Origin: Variovorax paradoxus NBRC 15149
GTDB lineage: Bacteria; Pseudomonadota; Gammaproteobacteria; Burkholderiales; Burkholderiaceae_C
Direction of reading: 5' to 3'
Length of the DNA: 64,000 bases
Assembly (NCBI RefSeq): GCF_001591365.1
Contig: NZ_BCUT01000001.1
Coordinates: 1,612,001-1,676,000 of the forward strand
In this document: positions 7,141 to 15,138 of the stretch, in pieces
Layout: each line of letters opens with the position of its first letter
Numbering within the stretch: position 1 is the stretch's first letter
Program-made: the position numbers and the translations under genes
Notes under the pieces: generated by a model
Told to the model about the DNA's origin: nothing
The model's database searches: none
What the model saw: the letters and a program-made list of their open reading frames with translations, nothing else

Positions 7141-10100
7141 TCACAGCTGCTGCAGCCTTTGGGGGATGGTGCCGAAGTCGGAACCGACGCGGTCGCCCTT
7201 CAGCAGCACCAGGTCGCCGTCGCGCAGGAAGGTGCCGAGGTAGTCCGCGAGTTTCTCGGCATCGTCGAAGTGCGGTCCGAGCAGCCCGGCCGGTACATCC
7301 TCGCGCAGCCAGCGCATCTCTGCGCCGTGCGTCACCAGGTGCTCGATGCCGGAGGCCAGCAGCGGTTCGGCAAGGCCGCGGTGCAGGGCTTGCGAATCGC
7401 GCCCGAGGTTCACGATGCGCCCGAGCACGCCGATCTTGCGCTGCACCGGCGCATCGTCCGCACGCCGGTAGGTGCGCACGAACTCCATCGCGTTGCGCAT
7501 CGACATGACCTCGGCGTTCCAGCTGTCGTCGATCAGCGTGGCCTCGATGCCGGCCCGGGTGCGCAGCGTGCGCACCTGCATCACCGACGCGGGAAGCCGC
7601 ACCCCGGGCATGCGCGCGCAGGCGGCATCCGCATCGAAGCCCATCGCCAGCAGCGCGGCAAACGCCAGGGCCGAGTTGCGCACCAGCCCGGCACTCGCGA
7701 TGGGAAACAGGTACTCGAAGCTGCGGCCCTCCGTCGCAATGCGCACGCGGCAGCCGCCGCCGGGCTCGGGGTGCGTGTCGAGCACGCGGATGTTGGCGTC
7801 CGGCCCGGGCCCCACCACCCAGATGGCGCCCGCCGTGAGTGCGGCGGCGCGCACCACCTGCGCGAGGCAGGGAATGTGGTCGGGCACGATCGCGACGCCG
7901 CCAGGCTCCAGCCCCAGGAAGATGCGCGACTTGAAGGCCGCCGTCTGTTCGAGGGTCGAGGCCTGGCGGGTCTGCGACAGCCCGACCTCGGTGATGATGG
8001 CCACGTGCGGCCGCGCCATCAGCGAGATCGGCCCCCGGTCCATCCACAGGCCGCTCTGCGCCATTTCGAGAATGCACACGTCCGCATCGGACCCGAGATT
8101 GGCCAGCATGGCCGGCACGCCGACGCGCGAGTTGTAGTTGTCCACGGTGGTGTGCACGCGCGCGGCTTCGGGCAGCAGGTCGCGCAGCATGGCAATGGTG
8201 GACGACTTGCCGACCGTGCCGGTCACCCCCACCACCAAGCCCTTGAAACGCGCGCGCGCCGCCTCGCCGAGCGCGATCATTCCGCGGATCGGATCGTCCA
8301 GCTGCAGCAGCGGAAAGTCGGGAGCCAGTCCTTCCACCGCATGCGCGACCACCGCGCCTGCCAGCTTTTTTTCGAGCGGCGGCAGGTCGGCGTGGCGGTC
8401 CGGATTGCCGGGCAGGCGCTTGCTGTAGTTCTCGTGCGCGGCCAGCGTGTCGTAGTCGGCCGCGACGAAAAGCGCAGGCGGCGGCAGCAGCGGCAGATGG
8501 CGCGGCCCGCGCACCACCGAGTTCACGAACCAGCCTGGCGGAGGCTCGACCAGCCATCGGCCGCCCGTGATGCGCTGCAGCTGCTCGGCGGTCCAGACCG
8601 GCGCCGGGGTCGGGCTGGCACCGGGATGCAGGGCCGCGGGCACGGGCGCGGGCCGCGCGGGCAATGGCACCGGCGCACCGGGCACGCGCAGGCCGCACCA
8701 GATGGACAGCCGGCGCGCGGGCGGCAGCCCAGCCAGCGCGCCGCGTACGCGCAGCTCGAGCTGCAGCACATCGCTCTCCAGCAGGCCGGCGCGAGGCGCG
8801 CGCAGCCCGTAGCGGTCGCGATAGATGCGGCCCGGCTCCCATCGGCTGGTCGGCCACATCCAGTCGCAGGGCTCGTGGTCCATGCCTTCGCCCCACGCGG
8901 GCATGCGGGTGCTGCGCAGCGGGACCGCGCGGAACTGGATGCGCAGGTCGGCCGTTACGGGCGCGTCGGCGGTCCAGAAAGACTCCACCCACAGCATGCG
9001 CCGCCCGACGAGCTGGCGCGGCGCGCAACGCACGCCCACCAGGCGCAGCGGCCCGGCCTGGAGAGGCGGCACCCATGCGTCGGGCGGCACCGCATCGGCC
9101 ATCCATTCGGGCCGGGGCGCGAGGAGCGGCCTGATGGCGCGAGGCGCGCGCGCGGCGGGCGCTGCGGCGGCGAGGGCGGGCCGCCGCTCGGGTGGCGACA
9201 GCCTCACCGCGCACCGGCCTCCCGCCACCGGCACCATTTCGGTCCCCAGTGCGCGGCATTGCTCGGCGAAGCGCGCACTCGCGGCCTCGGCCGGCGCGCC
9301 CGTGTGCTGCCGCGAGAAACCGAAACCCACGCCAATGGGCGTGAACACCACCTCTTCGACACCGCGCACACTCAGCGCCAGCGAGAACACACCGGAATCC
9401 CCGAGGTCGTTGCGGATGGACTCGAACAGCAGGTCGCCCGCATCGTGCAGGATCGGCCGGCCGCGGTAGATCTCGATGCCCTGCAGCACATGGGCCGAGC
9501 TGCCGAGAATTGCGTCGGCACCGGCATCGACGATGGCATGGCCGACATCGATTTCGGCCTGCGAAGGCGCGGTTTCGAGGTTTGCGCCCCAGTGCACGGC
9601 CACCAGCACCACATCGGCCTCGGCACGCGCGGCGGCAATGCGCGGCGCAAGCGTGGCAGTCCAGGCGGCGGGATCGCCGAGCGGCAGCCAGGCGGCACCC
9701 GGAGCATCGGCCGTTGCCGCGAAGCGCGGCTGCGTGGCGTCGAGCGAGAACAGCGCCACGCGCACGCCGCCGGCCCGGCCGATGGCCGGCCGCAGCGCCT
9801 CATCCAGGTTGCGCCCGGTGCCCGCGTGCGCAATGCCGGCGGCATCCAGCAGCGCCTGCTGCTCCATCAGCGCGGCGGCTCCGTAGTCGCCGCTGTGGTT
9901 GTTGGCGGTGGCGACCATGCCGATGCCCGCTTCGGCCAGCACCGCGAGCATCTCGGGCCGGGCGCGGTAGTAGTAGGGGCTGCTCTCATCCTTCTCGACG
10001 CCCTGTTCGCCGGTGGTGGCGACCACGCATTCGAGGTTGGCGATGCGCAGGTCCGCCTCGCGAAGTGCAGCGATGCCGCCAAGCATCTCCTGCGGGCCGC

Positions 10101-11919
10101 CGAGCTCTGCCAGGCGGTAGTGCAGCCGGCGGCCGAGGTTCACGTCGCCGCCCCAGACCGCGACGGGCGCGCGGCCACTGTCCGCCGGCGCTGGCGCAGA
10201 AGTGGCTTGGGGAATTCCGCACGCAGCCGGGAGTCCCGATGCTTCGCGGTGCTTCAACAGCCGGTGGTAAGCCACGTAGCCCGAGAGATAGTGCTCCACG
10301 TCGTCGATGCGCACGCGGAAGCTGTGGTGCTTGATGAAGAACGAACCGGTGATGCGGTCCGGGTTGCGGAAGAACATCGCGAGCTCGGGCCAGAAGTAGC
10401 CGTTGGCCAGGTAGCGCGCGCGGTGCTCGAGCGCGCGGTCGAACTTGGCGCGGTCGAAGCCTTCGAGCAGCGGGCGCAGCGCGGGGTCGGCGGCCAGGCG
10501 CTCCACCATCTCGCGCGCGGCCATCATGAGCTCGAGCAGGGTCGGAAAGGTGGTGATGCGCTCCAGCACGAAGTCCAGGTAGTCGGCCACGTTGCGCAAC
10601 CCGAACTGGTAGTAGCGCGTCTCGGGCCGAACACGCGTGAGCTCGTTGACGCAGTAGCTCAGCCAGTGGTCGTGCGCGCGCCAGTGCTCCGCGGCAATGA
10701 AATGCTCGAAGGCCTTCTCGACCACCGCGAGCCAGCGCTCGTCGCGCGTGAGGCCGTACAGGCGCATCAGGCCGAAGGCGGCTTCGCCGTCGTAGTAGAT
10801 GACGCGGAAGGCGTCCTTCACTTCGAGCGAGGGGTAGTTGAGCACGTGCACGAAGCGCCCGCTGGCCGGGTCCTGCATGGCCTGGATGCCGAGCGCGAGC
10901 TGCTCCATCAGCGGCAGGTACTGCGGATCGCCCGTGAGCTCCGTGTACTTGACGAGCGCCAGCAGGCACACCGCGTTGCCGCCGAGCTTGATCTCGTCGC
11001 CGACGTCCAGCAGGTAGGCCGCGCGCGTGCCGCCCGGCAGCTCGGCCTGGCGGATCAGCCGCTTCGTCAGCAGCGACAGCGAGCGGTCGATGGCCGCCTT
11101 CTGGCTGTCGCTGCGGGTCAGCTCCCAGGCCTCGAGCAACGCATAGGTCGAGCTCGCGTGGCGCAGCGTGTTGTAGGTGGGAATCGCGCGGTCGAAGCAG
11201 GGGAACCATCCGTAGTGGAACTCGCCCGTGGGCTTGACCTGCGCCGCAAGATAGTCGCTCGCGCTGTCCACGAGGCTGCGCACCTGGCCGGCGCCCCACT
11301 CGGGCAGCGTGCGGTAGCCCGCCGACTGGCCCGCGGGAGTGATCGGCCACGCGCCTTCGGTATCGGCATAGGCCGCGCGCGTGGTGAAGCACCACACCGG
11401 CGCCGCGTCATCCTGCGGAAAATCGAGTTCGGCACCGAAGCGCCGCTTCGCATGAAGGCGCAGGTTGCCCGGATTGGGCTCGGCATGGTCCACGGTGCCG
11501 TTGTAGAAGACGGCGCTGCCGTTGATCTCCGGCGCGAGCAGCGCCACCTCGAACTTCGCGTCGAAGGACACGCCATGGTTGAAGTAGTTGCGCCTGGTGC
11601 CCGCCAGGCGGGCCTTCAGCGCGCCCCAGCTCATGGGCTCGACCTGGTCGACCAGTTCCACGCGCACATGGCGCGGCTGCATGCCGATGCGCTGTGCGAG
11701 CGCAACTGCTGCATCGCTGGCCTGTTGCCAGGCCTGCTCGGCGCTTTCGGCGCGCCCGGCAACCACGCGCGCGCGGCTCGTGCCGTCGCCCATGGCAATC
11801 AGTACCACGCAGCCGGCCTCGGGCGTGGCGGCGGCGCCGGGCAGCGTGCCGTCCGGGGCGGCCAGTATCTGCCTGGCGCGGTTCAACAGATCCATGGAAA
11901 GAGTCGGTTCTTGGGTCAT
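7141..11919 (-). CDS. 1592-residue fusion: alpha/alpha-toroid-like region + CapA domain + MurF-like ligase
   Basis: A single uninterrupted reading frame of 1592 residues. Residues 1-200 are unassigned. Residues 200-560 are rich in repeated helices (RHASSTYALLEAWELTRSD, YYDGEAAFGLMRLYG, HWLSYCVNEL) like a six-hairpin alpha/alpha toroid. Residues 588-850 form a CapA (poly-gamma-glutamate synthesis) metallophosphatase-type domain: GGDVN with Asp592, ANNHSGD with His675, VHWG with His776, SSAHV with His810. A proline-rich, probably beta-rich stretch follows. Residues 1120-1592 are a complete MurF-like ligase: an ITGGRWL start, P-loop GVTGTVGKSS with Lys1238, DNYNSRVGVP, and a C-terminal IDDSWNA/VLGRIVNLG/LLKGDR domain. 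No membrane segment or signal peptide is evident. It heads a unit with a secreted hydrolase. ATP-dependent amide ligation is predicted; the product is unknown. Confidence 0.8.
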   Translation of the reverse strand: MTQEPTLSMDLLNRARQILAAPDGTLPGAAATPEAGCVVLIAMGDGTSRARVVAGRAESAEQAWQQASDAAVALAQRIGMQPRHVRVELVDQVEPMSWGALKARLAGTRRNYFNHGVSFDAKFEVALLAPEINGSAVFYNGTVDHAEPNPGNLRLHAKRRFGAELDFPQDDAAPVWCFTTRAAYADTEGAWPITPAGQSAGYRTLPEWGAGQVRSLVDSASDYLAAQVKPTGEFHYGWFPCFDRAIPTYNTLRHASSTYALLEAWELTRSDSQKAAIDRSLSLLTKRLIRQAELPGGTRAAYLLDVGDEIKLGGNAVCLLALVKYTELTGDPQYLPLMEQLALGIQAMQDPASGRFVHVLNYPSLEVKDAFRVIYYDGEAAFGLMRLYGLTRDERWLAVVEKAFEHFIAAEHWRAHDHWLSYCVNELTRVRPETRYYQFGLRNVADYLDFVLERITTFPTLLELMMAAREMVERLAADPALRPLLEGFDRAKFDRALEHRARYLANGYFWPELAMFFRNPDRITGSFFIKHHSFRVRIDDVEHYLSGYVAYHRLLKHREASGLPAACGIPQATSAPAPADSGRAPVAVWGGDVNLGRRLHYRLAELGGPQEMLGGIAALREADLRIANLECVVATTGEQGVEKDESSPYYYRARPEMLAVLAEAGIGMVATANNHSGDYGAAALMEQQALLDAAGIAHAGTGRNLDEALRPAIGRAGGVRVALFSLDATQPRFAATADAPGAAWLPLGDPAAWTATLAPRIAAARAEADVVLVAVHWGANLETAPSQAEIDVGHAIVDAGADAILGSSAHVLQGIEIYRGRPILHDAGDLLFESIRNDLGDSGVFSLALSVRGVEEVVFTPIGVGFGFSRQHTGAPAEAASARFAEQCRALGTEMVPVAGGRCAVRLSPPERRPALAAAAPAARAPRAIRPLLAPRPEWMADAVPPDAWVPPLQAGPLRLVGVRCAPRQLVGRRMLWVESFWTADAPVTADLRIQFRAVPLRSTRMPAWGEGMDHEPCDWMWPTSRWEPGRIYRDRYGLRAPRAGLLESDVLQLELRVRGALAGLPPARRLSIWCGLRVPGAPVPLPARPAPVPAALHPGASPTPAPVWTAEQLQRITGGRWLVEPPPGWFVNSVVRGPRHLPLLPPPALFVAADYDTLAAHENYSKRLPGNPDRHADLPPLEKKLAGAVVAHAVEGLAPDFPLLQLDDPIRGMIALGEAARARFKGLVVGVTGTVGKSSTIAMLRDLLPEAARVHTTVDNYNSRVGVPAMLANLGSDADVCILEMAQSGLWMDRGPISLMARPHVAIITEVGLSQTRQASTLEQTAAFKSRIFLGLEPGGVAIVPDHIPCLAQVVRAAALTAGAIWVVGPGPDANIRVLDTHPEPGGGCRVRIATEGRSFEYLFPIASAGLVRNSALAFAALLAMGFDADAACARMPGVRLPASVMQVRTLRTRAGIEATLIDDSWNAEVMSMRNAMEFVRTYRRADDAPVQRKIGVLGRIVNLGRDSQALHRGLAEPLLASGIEHLVTHGAEMRWLREDVPAGLLGPHFDDAEKLADYLGTFLRDGDLVLLKGDRVGSDFGTIPQRLQQL

Positions 11920-11984
11920 GCAGGCGCGAATGATGACAGGCCGCGCGCGCCCGCTGCAAATTCGGCGGCCTCCCCGCGCGCCGC

Positions 11985-12860
11985 TCAGGTCCAGGTTTCG
12001 AGCACCGCGCTGCGCACCGCCTCGACGGCGCTCGCATGCCGGCCTTCGGCCGCGAGCCAGCAAAGCCAGGTGCGCGAGCGCCAGCCGTTCCAGATCGCGA
12101 GCTCGCCGTTGCGCTGGCCCTGCTCGGCCTGGTCGAGCCGCAGCAGGCCGGCGCCCATGCCGCTCGCGACCATGCTGCGCACCGCGCTCTCGCTGTCGGC
12201 CGTGCGCCCTTGCCGGTAGTCGCGGCCGGCGCCCGCGAAGAGCTTCTCGAGGTGCGTGCGCAGGATGCACGAGGGCGGCGTTCCCACCCACGGCAGGCGG
12301 GTGAGCTCGTCGAGCGTGAGGCCGGGGTGGGCCTCGGAAACCGGCAGCGGCAGCGTCACGACCAGCTCGACCGGCACGAGGCGCAGCAGCTCCATGCCTT
12401 CGACCTGCTCGCTGTCGCTGAGCGCGTAGGCGCAGTCGAGCTCGCCGCGCTGCACCGCCGCCAGCGTCTCGAAGGACAGGCCTTGCCGCAGCTGCAGCGT
12501 GACCTGCGGGTGGCGCTCGGCAAGCTTCACCAGCACCTCGCCGAGCCTGAGCGCCACCGGGTCGACCACGGTGCCGAAGCGCACCACGCCCTGCGCCGCG
12601 CCGCGCAGCTGCTCGGCGGCCGAGCGCATGCGCATGGCCGAGGCCAGCGTGCGCTCGGCCTCCTCGAGCAGGCTGCGGCCGGCCTGCGTGGGCACCATGC
12701 CGCGCGGCGTGCGCTCGAACAGCTTCACGCCCAGTTCGTCCTCCAGCGCCTTGAGCTGGGCGCTGACAGCCGGCGCGCTGGTGAACACGCGCTCGGCCGC
12801 GCGGGTGAGGCTGCCCTCCTTCGCAATGGCGACGAAGGTCTTCAATTGGTAGAGCTCCAT
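11985..12860 (-). CDS. LysR-family transcriptional regulator
   Basis: LysR regulator of 291 residues: winged HTH at residues 1-60 (MELYQLKTFVAIAKEGSLTR, TSAPAVSAQLKALEDELGVK, LFERTPRGM) and a C-terminal substrate-binding domain. The ATG at 12860 gives the standard MELYQLKTF start, so the longer in-frame extension is rejected. It is divergent from a DMT-family exporter, the usual arrangement for a LysR gene controlling an efflux pump. It also lies 65 bp upstream of the large fusion gene on the same strand, so control of either neighbour is possible. The effector is unknown. Confidence 0.88.
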   Translation of the reverse strand: MELYQLKTFVAIAKEGSLTRAAERVFTSAPAVSAQLKALEDELGVKLFERTPRGMVPTQAGRSLLEEAERTLASAMRMRSAAEQLRGAAQGVVRFGTVVDPVALRLGEVLVKLAERHPQVTLQLRQGLSFETLAAVQRGELDCAYALSDSEQVEGMELLRLVPVELVVTLPLPVSEAHPGLTLDELTRLPWVGTPPSCILRTHLEKLFAGAGRDYRQGRTADSESAVRSMVASGMGAGLLRLDQAEQGQRNGELAIWNGWRSRTWLCWLAAEGRHASAVEAVRSAVLETWT

Positions 12861-12998
12861 GGCGCAAATTGTGAGCGCTGGCGCGGCCCGCGTCCCTTCG
12901 TTTTTTCGGAGGCCCTGGTCCAAAGAAGCGAATGGCCGCGCGGCGCGGAAAAGCCGAAGCTTGGTGCCATCGATTCAATGCAACGAGGCCCGCACACC

Positions 12999-13982
12999 AT
13001 GTCCACCGCCAACCCACGCCCGCTCGGCATTGCCGCGCTGCTGCTCGCCACCTCCGGATGGGGTGCCATGTTCCTTGTCGGCAAGGACGTCCTGCACCAC
13101 GTCGAACCCATGTGGCTCACGCTGATCCGCTACAGCATGTCGGCCCTGCTGTTCGCCGCGCTGCTGCTGCCGCGCGGCGCGGTGCCCTGGCGCAAGCTCC
13201 GCCTGCATGCGGTGCCGCTGGCATTGCGGGGCGCCGCGGGCTTCGGCGTCTTCAGCGTGATGCTGTTCGTCGGGCTCGCGCACTCGGTGCCTTCGCACGG
13301 CGCGGTGATCGTGGCCACCACGCCCATGACTACGCAGCTGGTGCGCTGGGCCTTCGATGGCGTGCGGCCCGCGCGGCTGGCGCTGCTGGCAACGGCGCTG
13401 GCGCTCGCGGGCGTTGCCATGGTGTCGGGCCTGCTCTTTGGCGGCGCCTCGTCGGCCGGCTCGACGCTCTTCGGCGACGCGGTGGCCTTTGCCGGCACGC
13501 TGGGCTGGATCTGGTACACGCGCGGCGCGGCGCGCTTTCCGGCGCTCGACGTGGTCGAGTATTCGGCGCTCACGGTGCTGGCTTCGTGGCCGCTGCTGCT
13601 GGCGGGCGCGCTGCTCGCCACCGCCTTCGGCGCGAGCCACGCACCCAGCGCCGAGGGCCTGCGCCTGTCGTGGCACGCGCTGCTGTTCGTGGGCCTGGTG
13701 CCCTCCGCCATCTCCGTGCTGGCCTTCAACTATGGCGTTCGCACGCTGGGCGCCGTCACCGGCACGGCCTTCCTGAATTTCGTTCCGGTGTCGGCCTTGC
13801 TGATGGGCGTCGCGCTGGGCAAGCTGCCATCGGCTCACGAGCTGGCCGGCATGGCGATGGTGGTCGGCGGACTGCTGCTGCATACGGCCGCGAGCCGCAG
13901 GGCGGCAGCCGCACCCGCAGCGCGCGCCGCGGGCGGCAACAGCACCGCGGGCTACCGCGCCTGCGGCGCCAGCGCGCGATAG
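12999..13982 (+). CDS. EamA/DMT-family transporter
   Basis: Inner-membrane drug/metabolite transporter of 327 residues with about ten hydrophobic helices in two EamA repeats (AALLLATSGWGAMFLVGKDV and FAGTLGWIWYTRGAARFPALD begin the halves). Such carriers export amino acids, nucleobases or related metabolites. The ATG at 12999 is chosen because AACGAGG lies about ten bases upstream; an ATG at 12978 is in frame but has no comparable site. The tail after the last helix is rich in Ala, Arg and Gly. It is divergent from a LysR gene and its 3' end overlaps the convergent acetyltransferase by 31 bp. Confidence 0.85.
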   Translation: MSTANPRPLGIAALLLATSGWGAMFLVGKDVLHHVEPMWLTLIRYSMSALLFAALLLPRGAVPWRKLRLHAVPLALRGAAGFGVFSVMLFVGLAHSVPSHGAVIVATTPMTTQLVRWAFDGVRPARLALLATALALAGVAMVSGLLFGGASSAGSTLFGDAVAFAGTLGWIWYTRGAARFPALDVVEYSALTVLASWPLLLAGALLATAFGASHAPSAEGLRLSWHALLFVGLVPSAISVLAFNYGVRTLGAVTGTAFLNFVPVSALLMGVALGKLPSAHELAGMAMVVGGLLLHTAASRRAAAAPAARAAGGNSTAGYRACGASAR

Positions 13983-14503
13983 AAGTAGGTGGTGTCGCAG
14001 GGCGCGCCGCCCGGCAGCAGCGCATAGCCCGGAATCACGCCGACGCGCGTCCAGCCGAGCCGGGCATAGAGCCGCTCGGCCTCGGCGCTGGAGGTGTCGA
14101 GCACGAGCAGGGTCTTTCGGTGTTCGAGCGCGAGCTGTTCGGCGGCCTGCATCAGCAGTGCGCCGATGCCCTGGCGCCGGGCGCGCCGGTGCACGAGCAT
14201 CTTCGAAACCTCGGCGCGGTGCGGCTGGTTCTCGGGCTGCCCGAGCACCAGCTGCACGGTGCCGACGATGCCTTGCGCGTCTTCGGCCACCAGCAGCGCG
14301 CGCTCGCCGCTTGCCACGCCTTCGGCCACGCGCTGCCAGAAGGCCTGGGCGCGCTCGGGCGTGAGCGGCAGCATGAAGCTGACCGAGGCACCGCCTTCGA
14401 CGCAGTCGACGAGCAGGTCGGCCAGCTGCCGGACATGCGCGTCGCCGACGCTGGAGAGAAGGCGGATGCGTGGCGCGGAGTCTGTTGCCGCAGGTTGGGT
14501 CAT
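13952..14503 (-). CDS. GNAT-family N-acetyltransferase
   Basis: GNAT acetyltransferase of 183 residues. The acetyl-CoA binding motif A is visible as VSKMLVHRRARRQGIGALLM (the Q/RxxGxG/A loop), followed by LLVLDTSSAEAERLYARLGW and GYALLPGG. Proteins of this size and pattern acetylate small amines, including tabtoxin- or aminoglycoside-like compounds; the substrate here is unknown. It starts one base after the stop of the XRE-cupin regulator, so the two form an operon. XRE-cupin/GNAT pairs are common and the regulator probably controls the acetyltransferase. The last 31 bp overlap the convergent transporter. Confidence 0.85.
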   Translation of the reverse strand: MTQPAATDSAPRIRLLSSVGDAHVRQLADLLVDCVEGGASVSFMLPLTPERAQAFWQRVAEGVASGERALLVAEDAQGIVGTVQLVLGQPENQPHRAEVSKMLVHRRARRQGIGALLMQAAEQLALEHRKTLLVLDTSSAEAERLYARLGWTRVGVIPGYALLPGGAPCDTTYFYRALAPQAR

Positions 14504-14504
14504 G

Positions 14505-15092
14505 TCATCTCCAGGAAGAGGGCGAGGTGGCGATCACGACGGCATAGCGCGCGATCTGCCGCGTGGGGTTGTAGTAGCTGGTGGGACGGTCGAGCACCAG
14601 CGCCAGGCAGTCGCCCGTGCCGAGCCGGTGGCGCTCGTCGCCGAGCGTGACTTCGATGCTTCCTTCGAGCACCCACACCTGCTGGTGGACCTGCGGTTCC
14701 CGCGCGCCGGTTTCGTAGGCCACGCGCGCCTTGGGCGGAAAAAGGATCTCGACGATGTGGATCGGCGATGCGGAGCCGCCGGGCGACACGTTGCGGCGCA
14801 CATAGCCCGAATGCGGATCGCGCCATTGCAGCTGGTCGGCCAGCCGGGACACCGGCCCCGACGCAGGCACCGGCGCCTCGAACAGCGACGCCAGCGGAAC
14901 GCCGAGGCCGGTTGCAAGTTTCTCGAGCAGCACCGCCGTCGGGCTGCTTTCGCCGCGTTCGATGAGCGAGATCATCGAGCGGCTGACGCCGCAATGCGCC
15001 GCCAGCGCCTCGAGCGAAAGGCCGCGGTCGGCGCGCAGGTCCCGCACGCGCTGCGCGATGCGGTCGTTGAGGCTGGGCGGCTGAGTTTCCAT
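14505..15092 (-). CDS. XRE-family regulator with C-terminal cupin domain
   Basis: Regulator of 195 residues. An N-terminal Cro/C1-type HTH (RVRDLRADRGLSLEALAAHC, VSRSMISLIERGESSPT) occupies about residues 12-70, and a cupin barrel (HIVEILFPPKARVAYETG, QVWVLEGSIEVTLGDERHRL, GDCLALVLDRPTSYYNP) about residues 105-190. The cupin probably binds a small ligand. It is the first gene of a two-gene unit with the GNAT acetyltransferase. A perfect inverted repeat covers its start codon (15090-15119), which suggests autoregulation. Confidence 0.88.
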   Translation of the reverse strand: METQPPSLNDRIAQRVRDLRADRGLSLEALAAHCGVSRSMISLIERGESSPTAVLLEKLATGLGVPLASLFEAPVPASGPVSRLADQLQWRDPHSGYVRRNVSPGGSASPIHIVEILFPPKARVAYETGAREPQVHQQVWVLEGSIEVTLGDERHRLGTGDCLALVLDRPTSYYNPTRQIARYAVVIATSPSSWR

Positions 15093-15119
15093 GATGCCGG
15101 ATGAATATCCAACATCATG
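15090..15119. promoter_or_regulatory. inverted repeat over the XRE-cupin start codon
   Basis: CATGATG at 15090-15096 and CATCATG at 15113-15119 form a perfect 7-bp inverted repeat with a 16-bp spacer. Between them lies a second small dyad, GGAT-N4-ATCC. The left arm contains the start codon of the XRE-cupin gene, so binding of the dimeric HTH here would block its own expression. This is a sequence observation; binding is inferred. Confidence 0.4.
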
Positions 15120-15138
15120 GAATAGAAGTCAAGGCGAG

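Noticed and set aside
6913..12219. A 1768-codon open frame on the plus strand opposite the large fusion gene
   Set aside because: Its translation is Arg/His/Gly-rich with no domain pattern, and it lies in the antisense of well-supported coding sequence. High GC3 makes long antisense frames common here.
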